DNA of 24,134 bases from JACPRL01 sp035573715 (GCA_035573715.1 DATLZZ010000018.1:1-24134), one strand, 5' to 3'; numbered from the stretch's first letter, positions 15,814 through 22,056 are shown. Numbers and translations are program-made. The notes: generated by a model from the sequence alone, not told the origin.

Positions 15814-16329
15814 TTACTCTTTCGCTTCTTCCTTCGGCACGACTGAAGTCGTGCCCTGCCGTTGACGCACAATTGCGCCTTTGCGCCAGGAGCGCACGAA
15901 GAGAACGGACAATCCCAGCAGCAGGCCCAGGCTGTCCCAGCCCACATCCACGACTGAACTGCCGCGGCCGCGCTCGAAGACCTGATGCAGCTCGTCCAGC
16001 CCCGCCCAGGCCACGCCGAGCAGAAACGTGCCCGCCGCCCAGCTCCAGCGCCAGGCCTCGAACCGGCCGCGGCGCAGCGCCCGCCACAGCAGCAACCCCA
16101 GGATGAAGTACTCGGTGACGTGGGCGAGTTTGCGCACGACGGCGTTGGCCTCACGCAGTTGCGCAGTGGTGTAGCCCAGCGAAAGCAGCTCATTCGCCGC
16201 CTTGAGCAGCTTGTAGGTGAATGTGGTGTCGAAGCCACTGGTGGAGAGCACCGCGATCACCACAGCCCAGAGAATGACCGGGAGGTAGTAGCGGCGGAAA
16301 TCGGTTCGAGTTGAGGAAGAGAAACTCAA
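15814..16329 (-). CDS. VanZ-like membrane protein
   Basis: The 171-residue product matches the VanZ-like family. A first membrane segment lies at about residues 16-30, followed by the conserved RKLAHVTEYFILGLL (Lys67, His70, Glu73, Tyr74), another segment at about 100-111, the motif GLDELHQVFERGRGSSVVDV (Asp112, Glu113, His115, Gln116, Arg121, Asp128) and a last segment near 133-146. VanZ itself affects teicoplanin resistance; most chromosomal relatives have no known function, so none is assigned. The only usable starts are TTG 16329 or CTG 16332, without a Shine-Dalgarno sequence. The frame is the same as guaB's, 30 bases downstream of its TGA, so coupling with guaB is likely. The C-terminus (GTTSVVP, residues 159-165) is encoded by a palindromic repeat. 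Confidence 0.87.
   Translation of the reverse strand: MSFSSSTRTDFRRYYLPVILWAVVIAVLSTSGFDTTFTYKLLKAANELLSLGYTTAQLREANAVVRKLAHVTEYFILGLLLWRALRRGRFEAWRWSWAAGTFLLGVAWAGLDELHQVFERGRGSSVVDVGWDSLGLLLGLSVLFVRSWRKGAIVRQRQGTTSVVPKEEAKE
15836..15855. repeat. REP-like perfect palindrome in the 3' end of the VanZ-like gene
   Basis: Arms GGCACGACT (15836-15844) and AGTCGTGCC (15847-15855) pair perfectly around a GA loop. There is no T-run on either side, so it is not an intrinsic terminator. Its position at a gene end and its shape suggest a repetitive extragenic palindrome that has been absorbed into the coding sequence. That it is repeated genome-wide is an inference from style. Confidence 0.55.
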
Positions 16330-16359
16330 CAGGAAGGCGAAGGACGGTGGCTCAACGGC

Positions 16360-17865
16360 TCATTCCCCGCGGTAGTTGGGGGCTTCCTTGGTGATGGTGA
16401 CGTCGTGGACGTGGGACTCGCGCAAGCCGGCGAGAGTGACGCGGTTGAAGCGCGCCTTCTGCTGCATCTCTTCGATGGTGGCGCAGCCGCAGTAGCCCAT
16501 GCCGCTGCGCAGGCCGCCGACCAGTTGCTCGACCAGCGCCGACAGCGGGCCCTTGTGGGGCACGCGCCCTTCGACGCCCTCGGCCACCAGCTTGCCCCGC
16601 CCGTTCGGAGCCATCAGGGCAGAGCGGTCTTCGCCGGCGGCGCTCGGCTGCACGTCCTGGGCGTAGCGGTCGGCGGAGCCGGCACTCATGGCGCCGAGCG
16701 AGCCCATGCCGCGGTAGAGTTTGAAGCTGCGCCCCTGAAAGAGCACGGTTTCGCCCGGGCTTTCATCGGTGCCGGCGAAGAGCGAGCCGAGCATCACGGT
16801 GGACGCGCCGGCGGCGATGGCCTTGGAGATGTCGCCCGAGTAGCGGATGCCGCCATCGGCGATGAGCGGGATACCGGCTTCGCGGGTGGCCTTGGCGCAG
16901 TCGGCGATGGCGGTGAGCTGCGGCACGCCGGCGCCGGTGACGATGCGGGTGGTGCAGATGGAGCCGGGGCCGACGCCGACCTTGACCGCGTCGACGCCGA
17001 GCCGGGCCAGGTCGCGCGCGCCTTCGTAGGTGGCGACGTTGCCGGCGATCAGCTCCATCTGCGGCAGGCGCTTCTTGATTTGCTTCACCGCTTCCAGCAC
17101 ACGCTCGGAGTGGCCGTGGGCGGTGTCGATGGCCAGCACATCGACGCTGCGGTTCGCGAGCTCGACGGCGCGCTCCAGGTAATCACCGGTCGCGCCCACC
17201 GCCGCGCCCACCCGCAGGCGGCCGTGCTCGTCCTTGGCCGCCATCGGATATTGCAGCTTCTTTTGGATGTCTTTGACGGTGATGAGCCCTTTCAGCTCGA
17301 AGTCGCCGTTCACCACCAGGAGCTTCTCGACGCGGTGCTGCATCAGGATTTTCTCGGCCTCTTCGAGGCTGGTGCCGACCGGCACGGTGACCAGGTCGGT
17401 CTTGGTCATCACTTCCCGCACCGGCCGGGCGGTGTTCTGCTGGAAGCGGAGGTCGCGGTTGGTGACGATGCCCACCAGCCGCGGGCCATTGGTGACCGGC
17501 AGGCCGCTGATGCGGTACTTGGCCATCAGCTCGAGAGCTTCGGCGATGGTGGAGTCGGGCTTGATGGTAACGGGGTCGACAATCATCCCGCTTTCCGAGC
17601 GCTTCACCTTGTCCACTTCTTCCACCTGGCGCTCGACCGGGAGGTTGCGGTGGATGATGCCGACGCCGCCCTGGCGGGCGAGCGCAATCGCCAGCCGCGA
17701 CTCGGTCACGGTGTCCATGGCGGCGCTGACGATGGGGATGTTGATTCGAATGCGTCGGGTGAGCCAGGTGGTGGTGTCGACCTCGGCCGGCAGGACCCCC
17801 GAGCGGCCCGGCACGAGCAGCACATCGTCGAAGGTCAACGCTTCCGGCGGGAGTCCATCAAGCAT
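16360..17865 (-). CDS. guaB: Inosine-5'-monophosphate dehydrogenase
   Basis: This cytosolic enzyme oxidises IMP to XMP with NAD+, the committed step of guanine nucleotide synthesis. From the chosen start it has 501 residues: an N-terminal barrel part (ALTFDDVLLVPGRSGVLP), two CBS domains at about 93-205 (VDPVTIKPDSTIAEALEL; EVMTKTDLVTVPVGTSLEEA), then the barrel with catalytic Cys304 in GVGPGSICTTRIVTGAGVPQ, IADGGIRYSGD, YRGMGSLGAM and the flap Arg400-Tyr401. The frame is open to 17973, but ATG 17865 is preferred. It starts at MLDGLPPEALTFDD, as relatives do, and has GAGG nearby. The extra 36 codons overlap the predicted promoter. A VanZ-like gene follows. Confidence 0.97.
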   Translation of the reverse strand: MLDGLPPEALTFDDVLLVPGRSGVLPAEVDTTTWLTRRIRINIPIVSAAMDTVTESRLAIALARQGGVGIIHRNLPVERQVEEVDKVKRSESGMIVDPVTIKPDSTIAEALELMAKYRISGLPVTNGPRLVGIVTNRDLRFQQNTARPVREVMTKTDLVTVPVGTSLEEAEKILMQHRVEKLLVVNGDFELKGLITVKDIQKKLQYPMAAKDEHGRLRVGAAVGATGDYLERAVELANRSVDVLAIDTAHGHSERVLEAVKQIKKRLPQMELIAGNVATYEGARDLARLGVDAVKVGVGPGSICTTRIVTGAGVPQLTAIADCAKATREAGIPLIADGGIRYSGDISKAIAAGASTVMLGSLFAGTDESPGETVLFQGRSFKLYRGMGSLGAMSAGSADRYAQDVQPSAAGEDRSALMAPNGRGKLVAEGVEGRVPHKGPLSALVEQLVGGLRSGMGYCGCATIEEMQQKARFNRVTLAGLRESHVHDVTITKEAPNYRGE

Positions 17866-17956
17866 CTCAATCCTCGTCCGAATGGATTCCGACCCCGGGT
17901 GGCTTCGCCTGCAAGGGAGAATGTGCGCGCCCGGCGCCGTTCCGCTCTGAAGCCTC

Positions 17957-17986
17957 ATTCTAGGCCGCGCCATGCGCCGGCGTCAA
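17957..17986 (-). promoter_or_regulatory. Sigma70-type promoter of guaB
   Basis: On the minus strand TTGACG (17986-17981), an 18-base spacer and TAGAAT (17962-17957) lie about 90 bases before the guaB ATG. The predicted leader of roughly 85 bases shows no riboswitch-like structure that I recognise. Confidence 0.7.
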
Positions 17987-17999
17987 TCGCGGCGCGAAC

Positions 18000-18134
18000 T
18001 TACTGTTTAGGCTTCCTCTCTTTGATTTTCCTGTCGGTGTGCTCGCCCTGCACGCGCTGGGCGCAGGCGTCGCAGATGCTTTTGCCCGAGGGCTTGCCGC
18101 ACAGCATGCAGACCGGCTTCTTTTTCTCCGCCAT
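18000..18134 (-). CDS. Small CxxC/CxxC protein, function unknown
   Basis: The 44-residue product from ATG 18134 starts MAEKKKPVCMLCGKPSGKSI and then CDACAQRVQGEHTDRK, ending in a basic KIKERKPKQ. Cys9, Cys12, Cys21 and Cys24 form two CxxC pairs and suggest a small zinc ribbon. The helical, charged C-terminus could bind nucleic acid or protein, but there is no evidence for either. The frame is open further upstream (TTG 18209, ATG 18146). However, ATG 18146 overlaps a good -10 element and the TTG lies upstream of the promoter, so the shorter start is chosen. It is divergent from the secretin gene. I do not recognise a named family. Confidence 0.65.
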   Translation of the reverse strand: MAEKKKPVCMLCGKPSGKSICDACAQRVQGEHTDRKIKERKPKQ

Positions 18135-18144
18135 AGTGCCAGTC

Positions 18145-18173
18145 ATGCTAGCCCGGCTGGGCGGCGGCGTCAA
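18145..18173 (-). promoter_or_regulatory. Sigma70-type promoter of the small CxxC gene
   Basis: TTGACG (18173-18168), a 17-base spacer and TAGCAT (18150-18145) lie on the minus strand. The -10 element ends only ten bases before ATG 18134, so the transcript should have a leader of about five bases or none. The stretch resembles the guaB promoter (both read ATTGACGCC, and both have GGC before the -10). Confidence 0.65.
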
Positions 18174-18216
18174 TCCCGGCGGAGCGGAGTTTTGCGTATC
18201 GAGTTTCAACTTTGGC

Positions 18217-18225
18217 TGCTACAAT
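18217..18225 (+). promoter_or_regulatory. Extended -10 promoter of the secretin gene
   Basis: TGC followed by TACAAT (TGnTAnAAT, extended -10) ends 12 bases before ATG 18238. No good -35 hexamer lies at 16-18 bases, which an extended -10 can tolerate. The predicted leader is about six bases, and no Shine-Dalgarno sequence is present. Confidence 0.5.
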
Positions 18226-18237
18226 ACTTGCCCTCTC

Positions 18238-19872
18238 ATGCGGGTGGCGCTCTATAGATTATTGGCGGCCTTTCTGGCGGGGGCGATCCTGGCTCCCAGT
18301 GGGGTGGCCCAGACCGCGCCGGCGCGCCCGCCAGCGGCCACGGCGCCGGGGGCCACCCCGGCGCAGCCTCCTTCACCTTTCACCCCGCGTCCGGTGCAGC
18401 TCCAGGGGCCGGCGAAGCAGGTTTTCGAGCGGCTGGGGGAGCTTTATGGGGTGCGGCTGCGGGTGGACGACCAGGTGTCGCAGCGGCCGATTGACCTGCG
18501 GATGGACAAGGCCAACTTCGTGACCGCACTGCGGGTGGCGGCGCAGCTTTCCAACACGATTTGGATTCCGCAGCCGGACGGGAGCTTCATCGTGGCTCCC
18601 GACACCAAGGACGCGCGCGACCGCTACGACCCGGCGCTCGAGCGTTCCTACGATTTGCCTGGCGCCACTCCGGAGGAGCTCGCTGAAGTGGTGCGGCTGC
18701 TGCGCGAGATTCTGGACATTCGCGACGTCCGGCCCGACCTGCGCTCCAGCACCATCACGATTCGGGACACGGCCACGCGGCTGGCGGCCGCCGAGCGACT
18801 GTTTCCTGCCTTCGTGGACGATCCCGCCGAGATTCACATTGAGGGCATCATTTTCGACCTCGACCGGGACAAAGCGCAGGCCTATGGCATCCTGCCGCCC
18901 GACCAGGTTATCGCCGTTCATGCCGGCGCCGGCGCCCTGGCTCTTTCCTCTTCGTCCACGCTGCAGGACTTGATTGAAAACCTCCAGTTCCTGCTTCAGC
19001 AAGGCGTGCTCCCGAGCTCGCTGGTGGACCTGATTACCCGCAGCCTGGCGGCCGGGACCGGCTTTCCGGGGTTCGTGCTGGTCGGCGGCGGGGCGACGAC
19101 CTACGCGCTGTTTCTGCCGGGCGCCGTGCTCAACCTCCAGCATCTCGCCAGTTCCACGCGGTCGTGGCGGCGGATCGACCTGCGAGCGCGGGAGGGCAAG
19201 GAAGCCACGCTGTTCATCGGCGACCGCTTTCCGATTGTCACCAGCGTCTACACCTCCGCCTTTGGCTTCCCGACCACGCTGAGCGGCATCCCGCCCGCGG
19301 TGCAGTACGAGCAACTGGGGTTGAAGGTCACCGTCACACCGCGCGTCCACTCGCGGGACGAACTCAGTTTTGTCCTCAAGCTGGAGGACAGGCGGGTGAC
19401 CGGGCAGTCCGGGCAAGGACTGGCCATCATCGGCAACCGAACCCTGGAGCAGCAGGTGCGGTTGAAAGAGGGCGAGCCGCTGCTGCTCGGAGGCATGCAG
19501 ACGCATTTGACCGAGAACCGCATCACCGGCACTCCGGGCCTGAGTGCGCTGCCGGTCATCGGGCATCTGTTCAAGCGCACCGAGCCCCACACGCAGACCA
19601 GCGAACTGGTAATCCTGCTGGTGCCGCACGTGGTGCGCTGGCCGGCCCGCGAGCGCCTGGCGAAGCTCGTGTTGCCGGTGGGAACCGAACGAGAGTTTTC
19701 CCCGCAGGGGCCGGCGCCGGCGGAAGCGCCGCCTCCGCCGCCGATTACTCCGGCGCCGCCGGGCGTGCAGTCACCGGGTGTGCAACCCCAGCCGGGCCAG
19801 CCGCGACCTCAGCAACCCCGGACACCGCAACCGCCGCAGTATCCGCAGCAGCCGCAACCACGGCCACAGTAG
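18238..19872 (+). CDS. Secretin-family outer-membrane protein (type II/III secretion or type IV pilus-like)
   Basis: Secretins form large gated outer-membrane rings. The 544-residue product has a signal peptide (residues 1-25, hydrophobic core LLAAFLAGAILAP), a Pro/Ala linker (26-50), an STN/N0-like domain (about 52-121, PAKQVFERLGELYGVRLRVD) and an N1-like domain (about 136-192). The secretin core runs from about 197 to 467, opening EIHIEGIIFDLDRDKAQAYG and closing VRLKEGEPLLLGGM, GTPGLSALPVIGHLFKRTEP, SELVILLVPHVVR. Residues 490-544 are a low-complexity Pro/Gln tail. It is compact for GspD or PilQ and has no secretion or pilus genes beside it. The frame is open far upstream across antisense guaB, but the signal peptide and promoter fix ATG 18238. 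Confidence 0.88.
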   Translation: MRVALYRLLAAFLAGAILAPSGVAQTAPARPPAATAPGATPAQPPSPFTPRPVQLQGPAKQVFERLGELYGVRLRVDDQVSQRPIDLRMDKANFVTALRVAAQLSNTIWIPQPDGSFIVAPDTKDARDRYDPALERSYDLPGATPEELAEVVRLLREILDIRDVRPDLRSSTITIRDTATRLAAAERLFPAFVDDPAEIHIEGIIFDLDRDKAQAYGILPPDQVIAVHAGAGALALSSSSTLQDLIENLQFLLQQGVLPSSLVDLITRSLAAGTGFPGFVLVGGGATTYALFLPGAVLNLQHLASSTRSWRRIDLRAREGKEATLFIGDRFPIVTSVYTSAFGFPTTLSGIPPAVQYEQLGLKVTVTPRVHSRDELSFVLKLEDRRVTGQSGQGLAIIGNRTLEQQVRLKEGEPLLLGGMQTHLTENRITGTPGLSALPVIGHLFKRTEPHTQTSELVILLVPHVVRWPARERLAKLVLPVGTEREFSPQGPAPAEAPPPPPITPAPPGVQSPGVQPQPGQPRPQQPRTPQPPQYPQQPQPRPQ

Positions 19873-19908
19873 CTGGAAGCTGAAGACTAGAGGCTGGAGG
19901 CGGGAAGG

Positions 19909-20835
19909 CTACTTGGCCGGCAGGACGACGATGGGCTGGAAGACGCGGGGGACGATGGCCTGGGCGATGGCGACCAACTCGCGGCTCTGGTTGAGGACGC
20001 GCAGTCGCAGCGGCTTCCACTCCTCGCTGTCAATGGGAGCCTCCAGACGGGGCGCCTGGATTTGACCATCGCTCAGCTCGATGCGGCCGCCGTGGCGGAG
20101 GCGCCGCTCGAGGCCTTCCGGCACCACGGCCAGCGGCAGGTCGGGCAGCAATTCGCCGGACGGAATCAGCACCTGCGGCAGGCGCTCCTCGGCGACCACT
20201 TTTTCCAGCTCCTCCAGGGTCAACGCCTGAGCGAGAGTGAACTCGCCCGACGCCGTGCGGCAGATTTCCACCAGGTGGGCGCCGCAACCGACCTTAAGGC
20301 CAAGCTCGTGCGCCAGGCTGCGGATGTAGGTGCCGGCGGCGCACTCAATTTCAAAGCGCGCCAGCGAGCCTTCCACCTCCGTGATGTCGTAGCGGTAGAC
20401 TTCGACCGGGACGGGCTTGAGCGTGAACTTCTCGCGCCGGCGGGCGAGCTCGTGGGCGGCCACGCCGCCGACTTTCTTGGCCGAATAGGGCGGCGGGGTC
20501 TGCTCCAGCTTGCCGGTGAGAGTGCGCAGGTGCGGCGCGAGCTGCTCGCGGGTGATGACCGGTTTGGAGTCCTCGCTAAGGGCGTGGCCGTCGGCGTCGT
20601 AGGTGTCGGTGGCGAAACCGAAGCGGATGCGGCCGACGTAGCGCTTGCGGCGCCCGGTGTAGAACTGTTGCAGCCGCGTGGCCGAGCCCACCAGCAGCGG
20701 GAGCACGCCGGTGGCGATAGGGTCGAGCGTGCCCAGGTGACCGATGGAGCGCTCGCGCAGCAGCTTGCGCACGCGCAGCACCACGTCGTGCGACGTCAAC
20801 CCTTTGGGTTTGCTAATGACCAGCGCGCCGTTCAT
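19909..20835 (-). CDS. truB: tRNA pseudouridine(55) synthase
   Basis: TruB makes pseudouridine 55 in the T-loop of tRNAs and also acts as a tRNA chaperone. The 308-residue product begins MNGALVISKPKGLTSHDVVL, carries the catalytic Asp38 in IGHLGTLDPIATGVLPLLVG, then YSAKKVGGVAAHELARR and the conserved CAAGTYIRSLAHELG, followed by a C-terminal PUA-like region. Length is normal. It is the last gene of the infB-ylxP-rbfA group. Its ATG overlaps the stop of a decayed small ORF (ATGA). It converges on the secretin gene with a 36-base gap in which I see no terminator. A 41-base near-copy of its 5' end lies at 21091-21131. Confidence 0.97.
   Translation of the reverse strand: MNGALVISKPKGLTSHDVVLRVRKLLRERSIGHLGTLDPIATGVLPLLVGSATRLQQFYTGRRKRYVGRIRFGFATDTYDADGHALSEDSKPVITREQLAPHLRTLTGKLEQTPPPYSAKKVGGVAAHELARRREKFTLKPVPVEVYRYDITEVEGSLARFEIECAAGTYIRSLAHELGLKVGCGAHLVEICRTASGEFTLAQALTLEELEKVVAEERLPQVLIPSGELLPDLPLAVVPEGLERRLRHGGRIELSDGQIQAPRLEAPIDSEEWKPLRLRVLNQSRELVAIAQAIVPRVFQPIVVLPAK
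20795..20835 (-). repeat. Direct repeat, copy at the true truB start
   Basis: These 41 bases (first 14 truB codons less one base) match 21091-21131 at 37 of 41 positions in the same orientation. This copy belongs to intact truB. Confidence 0.85.
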
Positions 20836-21033
20836 TCCTCGTACCGATTGTCGATCGCTTCTAGGAGTTTAAGAAAGTCATGGACAGTGGCGACCTGCAT
20901 ACCGAGTTTCTCCGCCCACGCCTGAAGTTCGACCATGTCTGCCCCTTCTGTCCAAGAGTTCCAGCCGCATACTCCGCGCTTCCGTGAACGGAGGCTTCAA
21001 TCCGAGCATTTTGCGAATGCGGTTGAGAATCAC
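20832..21033 (-). pseudogene. Decayed second copy of the rbfA-truB small ORF
   Basis: This is a broken relative of the 82-residue ORF at 21128-21376. Its N-terminal part, MLGLKPPFTEARS (from 21009, or from GTG 21033 with eight extra codons), matches MIGLKPPYAEAR of the intact copy. About 26 codons are then missing and a two-base loss shifts the frame. In the shifted frame the rest matches: VCGWNS, then MVELQAWAEKLGMQVATVHD and FLKLLEAIDNRYEE, ending in TGA that overlaps the truB ATG. Over the last 33 residues 18 are identical to the intact copy. A 34-codon ORF from ATG 20936 survives and could still couple translation to truB. Codon use is AT-richer than in its neighbours. Confidence 0.75.
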
Positions 21034-21050
21034 AACACGTCTCGCTGCCA

Positions 21051-21072
21051 CCCGGAGGCAGGAGCCTCCGGG
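21051..21072. repeat. REP-like hairpin at the duplication junction
   Basis: Arms CCCGGAGGC (21051-21059) and GCCTCCGGG (21064-21072) pair perfectly around AGGA. No T-run follows on either strand, so a terminator is unlikely. It lies exactly between the truncated truB copy and the decayed small ORF. Confidence 0.6.
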
Positions 21073-21090
21073 CTCGGAAAAGAGGGGAAG

Positions 21091-21131
21091 GTCAGCCCTT
21101 TGGGCTTGTTGATGACCAGCGCGCCGTTCAT
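21091..21131 (-). repeat. Direct repeat, copy of the truB start upstream
   Basis: This is the second member of the 41-base repeat, 37 of 41 bases identical to 20795-20835. Similarity ends abruptly at its downstream side (position 21091), next to the hairpin at 21051-21072. Confidence 0.85.
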
Positions 21132-21376
21132 GGCTGTTGGTAGCGGCTGCCGATTTCTTCCAGGAGCTTCAGCACGTCGCCCACGGTGGTGAGCTGGGCG
21201 GGCAGCTCCTCCGACCAGAGCATGAGTTCGACCCAATCCTGGGAGTCCCAGCCGCAGACACTCTCTACCGCCGGCTGGTTGCCTTCGATGGGCGCCTCCG
21301 GGGTCAGGGTTCCGGCTTGAATTGCTGAGGCCAGCTTTTCCCGCGCTTCTGCATACGGAGGCTTCAATCCAATCAC
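21128..21376 (-). CDS. Small conserved-looking ORF between rbfA and truB, function unknown
   Basis: The 82-residue product starts MIGLKPPYAEAREKLASAIQ and contains CGWDSQDWVELMLWSEELPA and VGDVLKLLEEIGSRYQQP. It is acidic, mostly helical in appearance and has no membrane segment or signal peptide. The GTG start overlaps the rbfA stop (GTGA), with GGAAGG immediately before it. Its stop overlaps a truncated truB start (ATGA). A second, diverged and broken copy exists next to truB. Similarity between the copies is concentrated at both ends of the protein, which suggests it was once under coding selection. I do not recognise a family. The neighbours suggest, but do not show, a role in translation or ribosome maturation. 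Confidence 0.7.
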   Translation of the reverse strand: MIGLKPPYAEAREKLASAIQAGTLTPEAPIEGNQPAVESVCGWDSQDWVELMLWSEELPAQLTTVGDVLKLLEEIGSRYQQP

Positions 21377-21750
21377 CCTTCCCGCTCGTCGTCGGTCCTC
21401 GAGTCGGCCTTACTCTTACGCAAGAGCTCATCGATGCGGGCGGCGCGCTCGGCGGACTCATCCAGCTTGAAGGTCAATTCCGGCACGCGGCGGATGTCGA
21501 GGCGCTCGGCCAGCTCGTGGCGGATGAAAGGCGCGGCGGCGCGCAGGCCTTCAATGGTCTTCTTCTTCTCCTCCTCGGTGCCGAGCACGCTGATGCCGAC
21601 CAGCGCCTGGCGCAGGTCGGGCGTGACGCGGACGCCGGTGACGGTGGCCAGGCCGATGCGCGGATCCTTGAGCTCGCCGACCAGCAACTCGCCGATTTCT
21701 TCCAGGATGCGCTGGCCGAGGCGTTGCGGGCGATGTCCGGGAACCGTCAC
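21373..21750 (-). CDS. rbfA: 30S ribosome-binding factor A
   Basis: RbfA binds immature 30S subunits and assists 16S 5'-end maturation and cold adaptation. The 125-residue product has RLGQRILEEIGELLVGELKD, the KH-like core PRIGLATVTGVRVTPDLRQA and IRHELAERLDIRRVPELTFK followed by LDESAERAARIDELLRK. Normal length. The start is GTG 21750, with AAAGG upstream at a wide spacing. It sits 21 bases after ylxP and overlaps the following small ORF by GTGA. Confidence 0.95.
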   Translation of the reverse strand: MTVPGHRPQRLGQRILEEIGELLVGELKDPRIGLATVTGVRVTPDLRQALVGISVLGTEEEKKKTIEGLRAAAPFIRHELAERLDIRRVPELTFKLDESAERAARIDELLRKSKADSRTDDEREG

Positions 21751-21771
21751 GTGCGTGCCTTTCGGAAGGAG

Positions 21772-22056
21772 TTACTCGAGGTATTCGAGGTGGCTGTCCA
21801 CCAGGTCGCCGCCCAGGATGCGCTCCGACTCGCTGGAGACTTTTTCGAGCAGTTGGGCGACATAGACGCGGTCCTGGTTGACGGAAACCACGCCGACGGT
21901 GGCGCGCTGCCAGGTGTCCTGGTGGTCGACTTCGGCCACCGCGACGTTGAACTTGGCCCGCAGATGGTCTTTGAGCTTGCGCAGCGTCTGGCGCTTGTCT
22001 TTGAGCGAATGCGCATAGGGCAGGTGAATTTCCAGGGTCAGCAGACCGACGACCAT
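21772..22056 (-). CDS. ylxP: YlxP-like protein (DUF503)
   Basis: The 94-residue product starts MVVGLLTLEIHLPYAHSLKD and continues KRQTLRKLKDHLRAKFNVAV, AEVDHQDTWQRATVGVVSV and VSSESERILGGDLVDSHLEY. This is the typical DUF503 pattern of the protein often found between infB and rbfA. Its function is uncertain; it has been linked by location to 30S biogenesis. The frame is open back into infB to 22167, but ATG 22056 gives the family start (MVVGLL). It begins 19 bases after the infB stop without a clear Shine-Dalgarno sequence. Confidence 0.92.
   Translation of the reverse strand: MVVGLLTLEIHLPYAHSLKDKRQTLRKLKDHLRAKFNVAVAEVDHQDTWQRATVGVVSVNQDRVYVAQLLEKVSSESERILGGDLVDSHLEYLE

Larger units (their letters stand above)
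21030..21131 (-). pseudogene. Truncated duplicate of the truB 5' end
   Basis: Starting at ATG 21131, the frame reads MNGALVINKPKGLT, which matches truB (one difference in 14 residues). It then leaves the family as FPSFPSPEAPASGW and stops after 33 codons. No pseudouridine synthase catalytic region is present. The ATG overlaps the stop of the intact small ORF (ATGA), just as true truB overlaps the decayed copy. The non-truB part is encoded by a hairpin repeat. Confidence 0.8.

Noticed and set aside
15836..15855. The palindrome as a terminator for the VanZ-like gene
   Set aside because: It lies inside the coding sequence and no T-run follows on the minus strand.
17866..17973. A 36-codon N-terminal extension of guaB
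   Set aside because: It overlaps the predicted -10 element and leader, and IMP dehydrogenases start near MLDGLPPEALTFDD.
16405..18237. A plus-strand reading frame of 611 codons upstream of and continuous with the secretin gene
   Set aside because: It is antisense to guaB, has biased composition typical of GC-rich shadow frames, and the secretin has a clear signal peptide and promoter at 18238.
20062..20925. A 287-codon plus-strand frame opposite truB
   Set aside because: truB is certain from its catalytic motif; the opposite frame is a shadow.
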